From Deinococcus aetherius (GTDB taxonomy: Bacteria; Deinococcota; Deinococci; Deinococcales; Deinococcaceae), in assembly GCF_025997855.1 (NCBI RefSeq), contig NZ_AP026560.1:16001-80000 (forward strand): a stretch of DNA of 64,000 nucleotides, written 5' to 3'. Positions 8,996 through 21,648 of the stretch are shown here, in pieces (the stretch's first letter is position 1; the number at the start of each line of letters is the position of its first letter). Made by a program: the position numbers and the translations under genes. Under the pieces are notes generated by a model. The model was given only the letters and a program-made list of their open reading frames with translations. It made no database searches and was not told the origin of the DNA.

Positions 8996-9029
8996 GAGGC
9001 TCCACCGTTTCCCCGGTGGGGCCTCTTTT
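8996..9029 (+). terminator. Intrinsic terminator downstream of ddrC
   Basis: A 12-bp stem with one G-U pair (8996-9007 with 9014-9025), a 6-base loop and four Ts. It separates ddrC from the lptF-like gene. Confidence 0.75.
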
Positions 9030-9094
9030 CCATGCCCTGACCCCGTGGCGAACTCCTCAGTTGCCCTCAGGGAACTTCCCCTAGAATGCCGCCC

Positions 9095-10141
9095 GTGCCC
9101 GCCATCCTGATCCGCTCCGTGCTGCGCGAGGTCCTGCGGTGGTACGCGGCGGGATTGGCCCTGTTCCTCGTCCTCCAGCTCGCGGACATCCTCAGCACCA
9201 CGGTCGGCCTGCTCCTCGGCTACGACGCGACGCCTTTGGAAGCTTTGACGGCCTTCGGGGCCTTCGCGCCCACCATCCTCAACCGGGCGCTCGTGCTGGC
9301 GGTGCCCTTCGCGGTGCTGCTCGCCTTCGGGCGGCTCCAGGGGGACAGCGAACTCAAGGCGATGTTCGCGGCGGGCGTGCGGCCCCTGGGGCTGGTGTGG
9401 CCGCTCGCGCTGCCCTTCGTTCTGGTAGGGCTCGTGGCCTACGTGAACGCCGGGTACGTGGTCCCCGCCGGGCTCGACCGCTGGGACCGGGCCTGGTACG
9501 GCATCTACGGCACCACCCCGCCGCCCCCCACCCAGGACAACTACACCTACGCGCCTCCCGGGGCGCTCTTCTACGCGGGGCGGGTCCGCAACGACTCAGG
9601 CGGAACCGTCGCCCAACTCGACGGGGTGCTCGTCCAGCGCGGCGGGGAGACGGTGACCGCCCAGTCCGGCACCTGGGACACGGCGAAGCACACCTGGACG
9701 GTGAAGGACGCCTGGGTTACCCGCCCCGGGGAAGACCCCCGGCAGGTGAAGGGGCCGCTCGTCTTCCCGCAGGGTGACGCCCTGAGCCTGCCGCAGCCGC
9801 CCGCGAACAAGGTGAGCACCCCGAGGCTGCGCGAGCGGCTGGCGTCGGACCGGCTGACCCCCCAGCAGCGCCGCGACGATACCTTTCAACTCGCCGCCCG
9901 GGTCGCCGATCCCCTGACGCCCGTGGTGTTCGCGCTCGCGGCGGGGGCGCTGGGGCTCCTGATCCGCAACCGGGCGGCGGCCTTCGCGGCGGTGCTCGTG
10001 TTCATCGTCGTGTTCTACGTCGTGTGGACGACCGTGCCGCAACTCGCGCGGGCGGGGGCGCTGGCGCCTACCCTCGCCGCGTGGCTGCCCAACCTGGTGT
10101 TCCTGCTGTTCGCCGGACTGCTCGCCTGGAGGCTGCGGTGA
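9095..10141 (+). CDS. LptF/LptG family permease (first of pair)
   Basis: A 348-residue membrane protein of the YjgP/YjgQ family, which forms the transmembrane part of the Lpt ABC exporter that extracts lipopolysaccharide-type lipids. It has about six membrane segments (three N-terminal, three C-terminal) around a beta-jellyroll periplasmic domain (about residues 120-250), the family layout. Deinococcus is not known to make classical LPS, so the cargo is uncertain. Start choice: an ATG at 9086 lies inside the TAGAAT -10 box (9082-9087), so GTG 9095, 7 bases after that box, is the probable leaderless start. It overlaps the second permease by 4 bp. Confidence 0.85.
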   Translation: MPAILIRSVLREVLRWYAAGLALFLVLQLADILSTTVGLLLGYDATPLEALTAFGAFAPTILNRALVLAVPFAVLLAFGRLQGDSELKAMFAAGVRPLGLVWPLALPFVLVGLVAYVNAGYVVPAGLDRWDRAWYGIYGTTPPPPTQDNYTYAPPGALFYAGRVRNDSGGTVAQLDGVLVQRGGETVTAQSGTWDTAKHTWTVKDAWVTRPGEDPRQVKGPLVFPQGDALSLPQPPANKVSTPRLRERLASDRLTPQQRRDDTFQLAARVADPLTPVVFALAAGALGLLIRNRAAAFAAVLVFIVVFYVVWTTVPQLARAGALAPTLAAWLPNLVFLLFAGLLAWRLR

Positions 10142-11256
10142 AGCTACCCCTCAAGCGGTTCGAGCGGTACGTCCTCGCCGAGATTCTCCCCACGCTCGTC
10201 GGCGCGCTCGCCGCCGTCATCGTGCTCGTGCTGCTCAGCCTGCTCGAAGACGCCATCGCGCCCCTGCTCGCCAAGGGGGCGAACCCCGTCCTCGTCGCGC
10301 GGCTCGTCGCCCTGAACGTGCCCGAGGCGGTCGCCACCGCGCTCCCCATCGCCCTGATGTTCGCCGCCCTGCTGGCGCTGTCGCGCCTCGCCGCCGACTC
10401 GGAGATCAAGGCCGCGCTCGCGGGCGGCGTCCCGGCCTCGCGGCTCTTCCGGCCCGTGCTCCTCCTCGCGGCGGGCGTGACGGTGCTCTCCTTCGCCCTG
10501 AGCGAGGTGTTCGTCACCCGCGCCAAGGTGCGCGTGCAGGAGGTGCAGCGCGAGATCGTCCTCGACAACCCCCGCGTGATCGGGCTGGGAGAGACGGGGC
10601 CGGGGGGGAGCGGCCTGGTCCTGCGTGACGCCCTGGGCCGGGCGATCAGCGTGGGGCAGGCGTTGCCGGGCGGGGAGTTGCGCGACCTGCGGATCGTGAC
10701 CATGCAGGCAGGCTCGCCCCCCCGCGAGGTCATCACGGCGCGGCGCGGGCGGCTGCGGCCCGGCAGCAACGTGCTGGAACTGGAGGACGGGCGGCGGGAG
10801 ACTTTTCAGGACGCGCGGCCCGTCACGGTGCTCACCTTTGCCCGGGGCACCCTCCCCGTGCAGGACGTGCAGGCGAGCTTCGAGGGGGGGAACGCGGCGC
10901 TGAGGCCCATCTACCTGCCCATCGCGCAACTCATCGAGCGGACGAACACCTACCGCGAGCAGAACATTCGCATGCCCGCCGACTTCACCGCCCTGCACCG
11001 CCGCTTCGCCGAACCGCTTGCCGCGCTGGCGCTGGCCTTTTTCGCGGTCAGCCTCGCCGTCTACACCTTCCGCAGCGGGCTCAACCTGGGGCTGGTGTGG
11101 GCGCTGCTGCTGAGTTTCGCCTACTACGCCACCTGGAGCGTCTTCCGGGTGATGGGCGAGAACGGGGCCCTGCCGCCGCCCTTCGCTGCCTACGCGCCCG
11201 ACCTGATCGCCGTGCTGGCGGGCGGGCTGCTGCTGTGGCGGGCAGGTCGGCGGTAG
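10138..11256 (+). CDS. LptF/LptG family permease (second of pair)
   Basis: A 372-residue paralogue of the preceding protein with the same plan: N-terminal membrane segments, the family segment LSRLAADSEIKAALAGGVPA on the coupling-helix side, a periplasmic domain (about residues 130-260) and three C-terminal membrane segments. It starts at GTG 10138, overlapping the upstream stop (GTGA), so the pair is co-translated and probably forms a heterodimer. No lptB-type ATPase is adjacent. A longer upstream reading in this frame overlaps the first permease and is rejected. Confidence 0.87.
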   Translation: MKLPLKRFERYVLAEILPTLVGALAAVIVLVLLSLLEDAIAPLLAKGANPVLVARLVALNVPEAVATALPIALMFAALLALSRLAADSEIKAALAGGVPASRLFRPVLLLAAGVTVLSFALSEVFVTRAKVRVQEVQREIVLDNPRVIGLGETGPGGSGLVLRDALGRAISVGQALPGGELRDLRIVTMQAGSPPREVITARRGRLRPGSNVLELEDGRRETFQDARPVTVLTFARGTLPVQDVQASFEGGNAALRPIYLPIAQLIERTNTYREQNIRMPADFTALHRRFAEPLAALALAFFAVSLAVYTFRSGLNLGLVWALLLSFAYYATWSVFRVMGENGALPPPFAAYAPDLIAVLAGGLLLWRAGRR

Positions 11257-11352
11257 GACGGAGGCGTCCCCAGGGCGCCCTTTCGAGACTGCCCGCGAGT
11301 TCGCTTCTCCAGACCTCACCGGCGGAACCCCCGCCCCTGTGAGGAAGCTGTG

Positions 11353-12696
11353 ATGGTTCAATATTTACCCTTTCGGTGTCCGGCTGGGGGCACTTCTCTC
11401 GGCCCTATGGTTGAAGGAGGGTCTTGTCTGAACACGACAACTCGCGACGTCTCCCTGCTGCTCATCGGCGACCAACACGGTCTCGTCGAGCACAGCCTGC
11501 GCCGCCACGTCCCGGCGTCGCACTGCTGGACGCTCCACACCGCCGCCGATGCTGCTGGGGCGTTGCGGCAGGCATCCGGGCTCGCGCCGGACCTCGTCGT
11601 GGCGGTGTGCACCGAATCAGCGCAGACCCTCTGCGAGCATCTCTTCTCGCTGCTTGAACACGCCAAGCGAAACTGGCCCCACACGTCGTTCGTCCTGGTG
11701 GTCGCCGGAACGGTGACGAACCTGCCGGAGGTCTTCGAGCGGTACGGGGTCATGCCCGTGGTCGACGGGTCCGACGTCCCCCGGGTGGCCCAGACCATCG
11801 AGCGTGAGGTCGGCGCCCTGAGCCACGGTTCAATTCGGGGAGTGTCGCTGCCAGGGTTCCTCCAGATGATGGAGTGGGAGCGCAAGAGCCTGTCGGTGCG
11901 AGTCGAGTCCGCCGCCGGGTGGGGGCGTCTGCATCTGTTGGAGGGCCGGCTGGTGGACGCCTATGCCTTCCCGGGGGAGGAGACCGGGGAGGCGGCGGCC
12001 CTGACCATCATGGCCTGGAGCGACGTGGTGATCCGGCTTGAACGCTCCTACCACAACGGCCAGGGCACGGAGTTGCCGACCCTAACCTCGCTGCTGATAG
12101 AGGCGATGCGGCGGACGGACGAGGTGGGCCGGGCTGAACCGGTGGAGGAGAGCGTTCCCCCGCCGGGCGGCCCGGAGGCATTGGAGGAGAACGTGTTCAG
12201 GAGGCCGAAAAGCTCGACCACCCACCTCAAGAAGCCCGGGTACGAAGACCCGCCCACTCTCGGCGCCTCGGCAGCCGAACTGCCACCCCACGACCCTCTA
12301 CCAGGCGCCACGCAAAGCGGCGCGAAGGAGTTCAACATGCCCAACGTCAAAGAGACCCTCAACTCCACCATGAACATCGAGGGGGCGAGCGCCGCCGCCC
12401 TTGTCGAGTACACCAGCGGCATGGCGCTGGGCACTATCGGCAGCGGCATCAACCTGGAGGTGGCCGCTGCGGGCAACACCGAGGTGGTCCGCGCCAAGCT
12501 GCGAACGATGGACGCCCTGGGTATCAGCGGGCAGATCGAGGACATCCTGATCACTCTGCACGATCAGTACCACATCATCTACATCGTTCCCGACCAGCCG
12601 CTCTTCATGTACCTCGTGTTGCAAAAGGACAAATCGAACCTGGCGATGGCCCGCTACCGGCTGCGCGCCCTGGTCAAGGACATCAGCATCCTGTAG
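11353..12696 (+). CDS. Receiver-like / DUF4388 / Roadblock-LC7 three-domain protein
   Basis: 447 residues if translation begins at ATG 11353 (GAGGAA six bases upstream). Order: a receiver-like N-terminal domain beginning DVSLLLIGD (about residues 34-150) that lacks a clear phospho-acceptor Asp; a DUF4388 (PatA-type) domain, GVSLPGFLQMMEWERKSLSV through the RLVDAY segment; a long charged linker; and a C-terminal Roadblock/LC7 domain from about residue 330. The combination suggests a regulator that talks to a small GTPase. Start uncertainty: GGAGG at 11416-11420 is ideally placed for an in-frame CTG at 11428, just before the receiver domain; ATG 11407 is a third option. Confidence 0.8.
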   Translation: MVQYLPFRCPAGGTSLGPMVEGGSCLNTTTRDVSLLLIGDQHGLVEHSLRRHVPASHCWTLHTAADAAGALRQASGLAPDLVVAVCTESAQTLCEHLFSLLEHAKRNWPHTSFVLVVAGTVTNLPEVFERYGVMPVVDGSDVPRVAQTIEREVGALSHGSIRGVSLPGFLQMMEWERKSLSVRVESAAGWGRLHLLEGRLVDAYAFPGEETGEAAALTIMAWSDVVIRLERSYHNGQGTELPTLTSLLIEAMRRTDEVGRAEPVEESVPPPGGPEALEENVFRRPKSSTTHLKKPGYEDPPTLGASAAELPPHDPLPGATQSGAKEFNMPNVKETLNSTMNIEGASAAALVEYTSGMALGTIGSGINLEVAAAGNTEVVRAKLRTMDALGISGQIEDILITLHDQYHIIYIVPDQPLFMYLVLQKDKSNLAMARYRLRALVKDISIL

Positions 12697-12962
12697 CGCA
12701 TCGGGCGGGCCGCACCCTCGGACGCCGGTTCCGGCGCGTTCCTCCGCCCGGGCCCCACGGGATGCGGGAAAACCCCCTCGTTCCTGGGGCTGCTACCTTG
12801 AGGTGGCCCCGGGAGCGGGCGAGGCACGGACGTGGGGAGGGTGAGCGGGACTCAGGCACTCCCTCCGGGCCTGCACCCGGCATAAGAGGATGTGCACCCG
12901 GTCACCCTCAACCTTCCGGAAGCGGAGGGCCTGCGCCGCTCCCGCTCCCGACTCAACTTCCT
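12697..12962. other. Convergent gap with no feature seen
   Basis: 266 bp between two genes that end toward each other. I see only short GC hairpins without T-tracts and no convincing terminator, promoter, repeat or small gene. Confidence 0.5.
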
Positions 12963-13256
12963 TCAGGTCCCCGCCCCCTCGTCCAGCCCCACGCCGAAGC
13001 CCTGGTCGAGCAGCGCCTCGCTGTAGGTGCGGAAGGCGAGCATCGTCTGGGTGCGGGTGATGCCGTCCACCTTTCTGAGGTGCCCCGTCACCACGTCGTC
13101 GAGGTCCTCGTAGCGGACGAGGCGCAGGATCGCCACGATGTCCCACTCGCCCGTTACCGAATACACCTCGCGCACGCTGGGCACCCCTGCGAGGGCCTCG
13201 GCGGTTTCCTGAATACGCTGGCGCTCGGCCTGCACCATCACGATTGCGGTCACCAT
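12963..13256 (-). CDS. Stand-alone Lrp/AsnC ligand-binding (RAM) domain protein
   Basis: A 97-residue protein consisting of the AsnC C-terminal ligand domain only: MVTAIVMVQAERQRIQETAE, then the GEWDIVAILRL strand and a C-terminal TMLAFRTYS strand. There is no helix-turn-helix. Such proteins form amino-acid-binding dimers or octamers that modulate Lrp partners. The start is ATG 13256, which follows a CACAAT box by 6 bases; an upstream in-frame start adds only a few unmatched residues. It is divergent from the siroheme decarboxylase-like gene. Confidence 0.82.
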   Translation of the reverse strand: MVTAIVMVQAERQRIQETAEALAGVPSVREVYSVTGEWDIVAILRLVRYEDLDDVVTGHLRKVDGITRTQTMLAFRTYSEALLDQGFGVGLDEGAGT

Positions 13257-13392
13257 GCCCGTATTGTGGACCATCTGGAGCTATCAGCCTTCAGCCGTCA
13301 GCAGGAGCGATGCTGAGAGCTGACGCCTGAAGACTTCCCTGACCGTTCGTTCGGGGACGTTCTGCCGCGTGGGCGGGACGTATTCTGCGCGC

Positions 13393-14448
<1,056 letters not shown>

Positions 14449-14467
14449 GGATCAGAGAAATCAGGAG

Positions 14468-14502
14468 GGCGCCGGGGCGGAGGCTTTGGCGCCTTTCTTT
14501 TT
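14468..14502 (+). terminator. Probable intrinsic terminator after the siroheme decarboxylase gene
   Basis: GGCGCC (14468-14473) pairs with GGCGCC (14488-14493) around a 14-base loop, followed by TTTCTTTTT. Confidence 0.55.
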
Positions 14503-14540
14503 GGAGGTGGAGGGCAAGCGGTGGGGCGTGGGCGTGCCCC

Positions 14541-14611
14541 TCTCTGCTGCGGGGCTTTACAAGTCCCAGCCTGCCCCACGAGGGGGGCCTCGTAGAGCTG
14601 TGCAGCAGAGA
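14541..14611. repeat. Inverted-repeat element, family with core GGAGCTGTACCAGTCCC (copy A)
   Basis: TCTCTGCTGC (14541-14550) and GCAGCAGAGA (14602-14611) are perfect 10-bp terminal inverted repeats. The interior holds GGGGCTTTACAAGTCCCAGC, a diverged form of the core also found at 20218 and 34426. It lies between convergent genes. Confidence 0.5.
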
Positions 14612-14712
14612 AGTGAAAAACCCGGCCTCCCACCCAAAGAGGAAGCGTTCACCCCATATCGGAAGATGAACGCCTCTCTTCTGCTGACGGCTGACGACTG
14701 AAAGCTGACCGC

Positions 14713-16698
<1,986 letters not shown>

Positions 16699-16771
16699 GC
16701 GGCCAGTGTAAGCGCGTTCGCGAAGGGTCCGGTTCGGTCTGTCTTCACCCCATCACCAGAGAAGTCTTTCC

Positions 16772-16807
16772 AAAAGCACATGCCCCCGCCGGACACAGGC
16801 AGGGGCA
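16772..16807 (-). terminator. Terminator-like hairpin in the tkt leader (possible attenuator)
   Basis: Read leftward: TGCCCCTGCC (16807-16798), a 7-base loop, GGCGGGGGCA (16790-16781), a 10-bp stem with one G-U pair, then ATGTGC and four Ts. It would end RNA from the upstream promoter about 110 nt after its start, 75 bp before tkt. The T-tract is short and offset, so termination would be partial at best. Confidence 0.35.
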
Positions 16808-16890
16808 CCGTCTGAAACAAGGGTGGGGGCGCTCGGCTCCCTCCGGTTCGGACGACAAGCACACCACGGCGCTTCCATTCCGGTAGCAAC

Positions 16891-16919
16891 AGAATATGAC
16901 CATGGCGTAATCCTGTCAA
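16891..16919 (-). promoter_or_regulatory. Strong sigma-70 promoter with RDRM-like operator upstream of tkt
   Basis: On the minus strand: TTGACA (16919-16914), exactly 17 bp, TATTCT (16896-16891). Within the spacer and -10, TTACGCCATGGTCATAT (16910-16894) matches the 17-bp RDRM at 11-12 positions with both half-sites recognisable. The gap 16699-17081 otherwise holds only the tkt leader and the divergent acetyltransferase's upstream region. Confidence 0.6.
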
Positions 16920-17081
16920 TCAGTACGTGAATGTGACCTGAGTATGAGTCGAGGTGCATAGGGGAAGGAGACGGTCACCACGGCTGGGTCTGCCCGGGAA
17001 GGAGGCGCATATGCAGCCCTCCGCCATTCGGCCTACCCCCAGGATTCGCGTCCGGGGTCAGGGCCGTCACACCATGGGGGC

Positions 17082-18020
17082 ATGAATCTTGCCGCCTCGA
17101 CCCCGACGGAGACGCCTTTGACGGTACGCCCCTTCCAGAACGCCGACGCGCACGCCGTCGCGCGGCTCGTCACGGACGGTGTGCAGGGACACTGGACGTA
17201 CACGCCGGAGCAGTTCCGCGAGAGTGACGATCCCCGGCACCTGCGTCTGGTGGCCGAGCGTGGGGGCGAGGTCGTGGCGACCCTGCGGCTGAGCCCTTTC
17301 GGCCCCGCCGCCCCGAATGCGTTGAGGCTCGACCTGGCGGGGGACGGCCCGGCCTTCACGGCGCTGTACCTGGCGGCCCTGGCCGACCTTCCGGGCGGCT
17401 TCACCCGCCTGCTGGGCGTCACACGCGAGGACTGGCCCGAGACGATGGGGTTCTTCCACGCGGCGGGCTTTCGCAACGCCTGGCAGTCGTGGGGCGCGCA
17501 CCTGAACCTGGGCGACTTCGACCCCGGGCGCTTCCGCCCGCTGGAGGAACGGCTGTACCTCCAGGGCTACGAGGTCGGGCGGCTGGGCCCGGAAACCCGG
17601 GAGGAGGACTGGGACCGTCTGCACGCGCTGCACGAGACGGGCGTGCGGGACGCGCCGCGCCACCCCACGACCACTCCCGCCTCCCTGACCCGCGCTGCCC
17701 TGCGCGACACGGTCCTGCGGGAGGAGGTCACCTTCGTGGTCCACTTGCGGGACGAGATCGTCGCCAGCACCCGCCTGAGCCCGAGGGGCCGGGAGGTGGA
17801 AAGTGAGCAGACCGTCACCCACCCCGGCCACCGCTCGCGCGGGCTCGCCACGCTCGCCAAGGCGGCCGCCCTCGCCTGGGCACGGGAGGAGGGCTTCACG
17901 CGGGCGAGCACGGGCGGCGCGGTGCTCAACGTGCCCATGCTGAGGGTCAATGCCCGCCTGGGCTACGTCACCGAGGCGATGTGGGTGACGTGGGAGCGGG
18001 AGCTGGGGTACCCCGGCTAA
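17082..18020 (+). CDS. Tandem GNAT N-acetyltransferase
   Basis: A 312-residue protein with two GNAT modules. Module 1 (about 12-145) has degenerate acetyl-CoA binding; module 2 (about 165-305) has the clearer site THPGHRSRGLATLAKAAALA and the late segment NVPMLRVNARLGYVTEAM, typical of mycothiol-synthase-like double GNATs. The substrate is unknown. Starts at ATG 17082, six bases after a weak CACCAT box. It is transcribed away from tkt. Confidence 0.83.
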   Translation: MNLAASTPTETPLTVRPFQNADAHAVARLVTDGVQGHWTYTPEQFRESDDPRHLRLVAERGGEVVATLRLSPFGPAAPNALRLDLAGDGPAFTALYLAALADLPGGFTRLLGVTREDWPETMGFFHAAGFRNAWQSWGAHLNLGDFDPGRFRPLEERLYLQGYEVGRLGPETREEDWDRLHALHETGVRDAPRHPTTTPASLTRAALRDTVLREEVTFVVHLRDEIVASTRLSPRGREVESEQTVTHPGHRSRGLATLAKAAALAWAREEGFTRASTGGAVLNVPMLRVNARLGYVTEAMWVTWERELGYPG

Positions 18021-18055
18021 GGTTGCCGGATCGCTCGATACTCGACCTCAGCATC

Positions 18056-18085
18056 TTGAGAAGTTTTATAAGGAAACCTTAATAC
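18056..18085 (+). promoter_or_regulatory. Promoter with palindrome TAAGG-AAA-CCTTA
   Basis: TTGAGA (18056-18061), 17-18 bp, TTAATA/TAATAC (18079-18085). The perfect palindrome TAAGGAAACCTTA (18069-18081) fills the spacer and touches the -10, the usual place for a repressor site. The regulator is unknown. Confidence 0.5.
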
Positions 18086-18105
18086 TTTGGGAGCAAGCTG
18101 GGGGT

Positions 18106-18306
18106 GTGTCTCCTCTGACTCTCGAAGAACTGGTGGCCTACTTCGCGCACGCTCAGCCGGGTGACCGGACGTACCACGAGATCGACTTTGTGCGGCTGAT
18201 CGAGGAACTGGGCCTGGAGAACGCCAACGCCCTTCGGCACGAGATCGTGGCCCAACTCGCGGATGGCCGCCGTATCCAGGTGATTCAGGCCGAACTCGCC
18301 GCCTGA
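18106..18306 (+). CDS. Small conserved-looking hypothetical protein
   Basis: A 66-residue acidic, helical protein (starts SPLTLEELVAYFAHAQPGDR) with GTG start at 18106; GGGAG lies 12 bases upstream, a weak ribosome site. No cysteines, signal peptide or known motif. It has its own promoter with a palindromic site and its own terminator 30 bp after the stop, which argues for a real monocistronic gene. Function not recognised. Confidence 0.6.
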   Translation: MSPLTLEELVAYFAHAQPGDRTYHEIDFVRLIEELGLENANALRHEIVAQLADGRRIQVIQAELAA

Positions 18307-18336
18307 GCGCGCTTCCGCCCGCCTCCGATTTCAGCG

Positions 18337-18357
18337 CCCCGCCCCGGCGGGGTTTTT
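18337..18357 (+). terminator. Intrinsic terminator after the small ORF
   Basis: CCCCGC (18337-18342), loop CCCG, GCGGGG (18347-18352), T5 (18353-18357). Confidence 0.75.
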
Positions 18358-18450
18358 GTTGGAGTCGCCGCGAACGTCGCAGAAAGCACTCGCCCTTGGC
18401 CTTCTGCCTTTGACCTTCTGCCCGCCCCATCCCCCACTTCAGCAGAAGGT

Positions 18451-18906
18451 CTATTTCTCCTTCGGCGCGTACTGCCCCATCCCACCCGCCGCCTCGAACT
18501 CGGCCTGAAGCTCGGCCCGGGTCCTGTCCGGTCGGTTCTGCGGGTCGCCCGGGTTCGTGCGCGCGAAGAATTCCAGGGCGTCGGGGTAGGTGTCGCTGTC
18601 CGCGTCCTTCCGCGCTTCCAGCACCCGGTAGAGCACGTCGCTGAACCTCGCGCCCGGCTCGGCCCGGAAGCCCGCGCGCAGGCTCTCGCCGAAGGGATTC
18701 CAGCCGGGGCCGCCCCCGGGGCTGAGGTGGCAGGTCGTGCACGGGACGACCCGGCGCGAGAGCTGCCACAGCGGGTCGCCCTGGTCGTGGCCGACCTGCT
18801 GGGCGGTGATCAGCCGGTATCTGGGCAGGGCGAGGGCGACGGGGGCCCCGAGGAGGACCAGCCCGGCGAGGACGGCCCCCGCTCCCCGGGTGCTCAGGCC
18901 ACCCAT
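18451..18906 (-). CDS. Exported CxxCH haem protein
   Basis: A 151-residue protein with an N-terminal signal or anchor (hydrophobic residues about 10-27) and a single c-type haem site PCTTCH near residue 55, followed by [12 protein letters not shown]. The region [20 protein letters not shown] resembles a calcium-binding thrombospondin-3-like loop. It probably acts as a periplasmic or surface electron carrier or haem-bearing partner. Its ATG (18906) overlaps the end of the DUF1501 gene by 13 bp, so it is the last gene of that operon. Confidence 0.75.
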   Translation of the reverse strand: MGGLSTRGAGAVLAGLVLLGAPVALALPRYRLITAQQVGHDQGDPLWQLSRRVVPCTTCHLSPGGGPGWNPFGESLRAGFRAEPGARFSDVLYRVLEARKDADSDTYPDALEFFARTNPGDPQNRPDRTRAELQAEFEAAGGMGQYAPKEK

Positions 18907-20069
18907 TGCGGCCCCGCGAAGTCGCCGCCCAGGATGTCCCGGGCGTTCAGCCCCAGCCAGCGGGTGAGGGCCCCCGCGTACACGCCCCGGAAGTCCTGGC
19001 GGTAACGGACGTCCCCGCCTTCCAGGTTCTCCAGGTCGGGGCTGTCGCCGTGGACGCCGCCCCTGACCCCCCGCCCCAGGGCGAACATCACCCCGCCCTG
19101 GCCGTGGTCGGTGCCCGCCGAGGCGTTCTCGGCGACCCGGCGCCCGAACTCGGAAAAGCCCATCACGATCACCCGCTCGGCGAGGCCCTGCGCCTCCAGG
19201 TCAGCCTGAAATGCCGCGAGGCCCGAGGCGAGTTCCCCCAGCAGGGCGTCTTGCTCCGCCCGCTGCCCGGCGTGGGTGTCGAAGCCGCCCAGCGAGACGT
19301 AGAGCACCCGCTGCCCGGTTCCCGAGGCGATCAACCGGGCGGCGTCGTGCAGCCGTTCGGCGAAGCGGCCCTCGGGGTACTTCGCGCCCGCCCGGTACCT
19401 GGAGACGTTCTTCTGCATCTTCCCCGTGTTCGCCAGCATCTGCCGGGTGGCCCGCCCGAGGTACGCCGCCTCGCCCTGGCGCGGCAGGCTCAGCATCGTC
19501 TCGAAGGCGTCCGAGAGCCCCGCCGGGAGCCGCACCTGAAAACGGTCCACACCGTCAATGCTGGGGAGGCTGAAACTCTCCGCCCGCAGCGCCTGCGGGG
19601 TCGTGCCGCCCAGGTTGGAGGCGCAGAAGGGGTCGCCGATCTTCTCGGCAATGCGTCCGATCCAACCCTCCGCCCGCGCCTGCGACGGGTCCGCCGTGTG
19701 CCAGATCGCCATGCTGGCGAAGTGGCTGCGATTCGGGTTGGGGTAGCCCACGTTCTCCAGCCACGCGAGGTGCCCGGCGTCCCACAGGCCGGTCAGCGGT
19801 TTCAAGGCCGGGTGCATCCCCAGGTCAGGCGTGAGGGTGAGCACGTCCTTCCTGGGGACGGCGATGTTGGGCCGCGCCGCGTAGTACGCCCCGTTCGAGT
19901 ACGGCACCAGGGTATTGAGCCCGTCGTTGCCCCCCGTGAGCTGGATGACCACCAGGGTCTTCGTCCCGCCCGCCTGGGTCGCCGCCCGCGCGAGAAAGCC
20001 CGGCATCCCGGTCGTCGCGGCGACGGCGAGGGCGGAGTATTTGAGGAAATCACGTCGGTCCAGGGCCAT
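18894..20069 (-). CDS. DUF1501 family Tat-exported protein
   Basis: A 391-residue protein beginning with a twin-arginine signal ([13 protein letters not shown]). The mature part is a DUF1501 domain, related to the alkaline phosphatase/sulfatase fold: [18 protein letters not shown] early, [12 protein letters not shown] in the middle, and [20 protein letters not shown] late. Function of the family is not established; it is nearly always paired with DUF1800, as here. GAGG precedes the ATG. It is separated from the DUF1800 gene by 274 bp containing a repeat. Confidence 0.85.
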   Translation of the reverse strand: MALDRRDFLKYSALAVAATTGMPGFLARAATQAGGTKTLVVIQLTGGNDGLNTLVPYSNGAYYAARPNIAVPRKDVLTLTPDLGMHPALKPLTGLWDAGHLAWLENVGYPNPNRSHFASMAIWHTADPSQARAEGWIGRIAEKIGDPFCASNLGGTTPQALRAESFSLPSIDGVDRFQVRLPAGLSDAFETMLSLPRQGEAAYLGRATRQMLANTGKMQKNVSRYRAGAKYPEGRFAERLHDAARLIASGTGQRVLYVSLGGFDTHAGQRAEQDALLGELASGLAAFQADLEAQGLAERVIVMGFSEFGRRVAENASAGTDHGQGGVMFALGRGVRGGVHGDSPDLENLEGGDVRYRQDFRGVYAGALTRWLGLNARDILGGDFAGPQWVA

Positions 20070-20204
20070 AGGGGAACCTCGGGGGAAGGAGTGAGAGGTT
20101 GGGGAGTGGGGAGGGGGGGCGTCGTTCCCGGGCCGTACCCCCGCTCTGAGCGTGTTTCAAAAGGCCCCTGATCGTCCGTGGAGTGCGCCGGGCGGTCGTC
20201 TGCG

Positions 20205-20295
20205 TTCCCCCCTCTCCTGCGGAGCTGTACCCGTCCCAGCCTCTCGCGGTGCGAGCTGTACCAGTCCCGCCGGGGGGAGGGGAGCAACAACCTCG
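20205..20295. repeat. Inverted-repeat element, core GGAGCTGTACCAGTCCC family (copy B, double core)
   Basis: Two cores lie in tandem: GGAGCTGTACCCGTCCCAGC (20221-20240) and CGAGCTGTACCAGTCCCGCC (20252-20271). The ends TTCCCCCCTCTCC and GGGGGAGGGGAGCAA are imperfect inverted repeats. The 20070-20343 gap holds no gene. Confidence 0.5.
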
Positions 20296-20343
20296 CCCTC
20301 ATCGTGCCCGTCAGAAGCCGGGGCCGACTTTTAAAACAGGCTC

Positions 20344-21615
<1,272 letters not shown>

Positions 21616-21648
21616 GGGGTCTCCGGGAAAGGGGGTGGGGTCGAGGCC

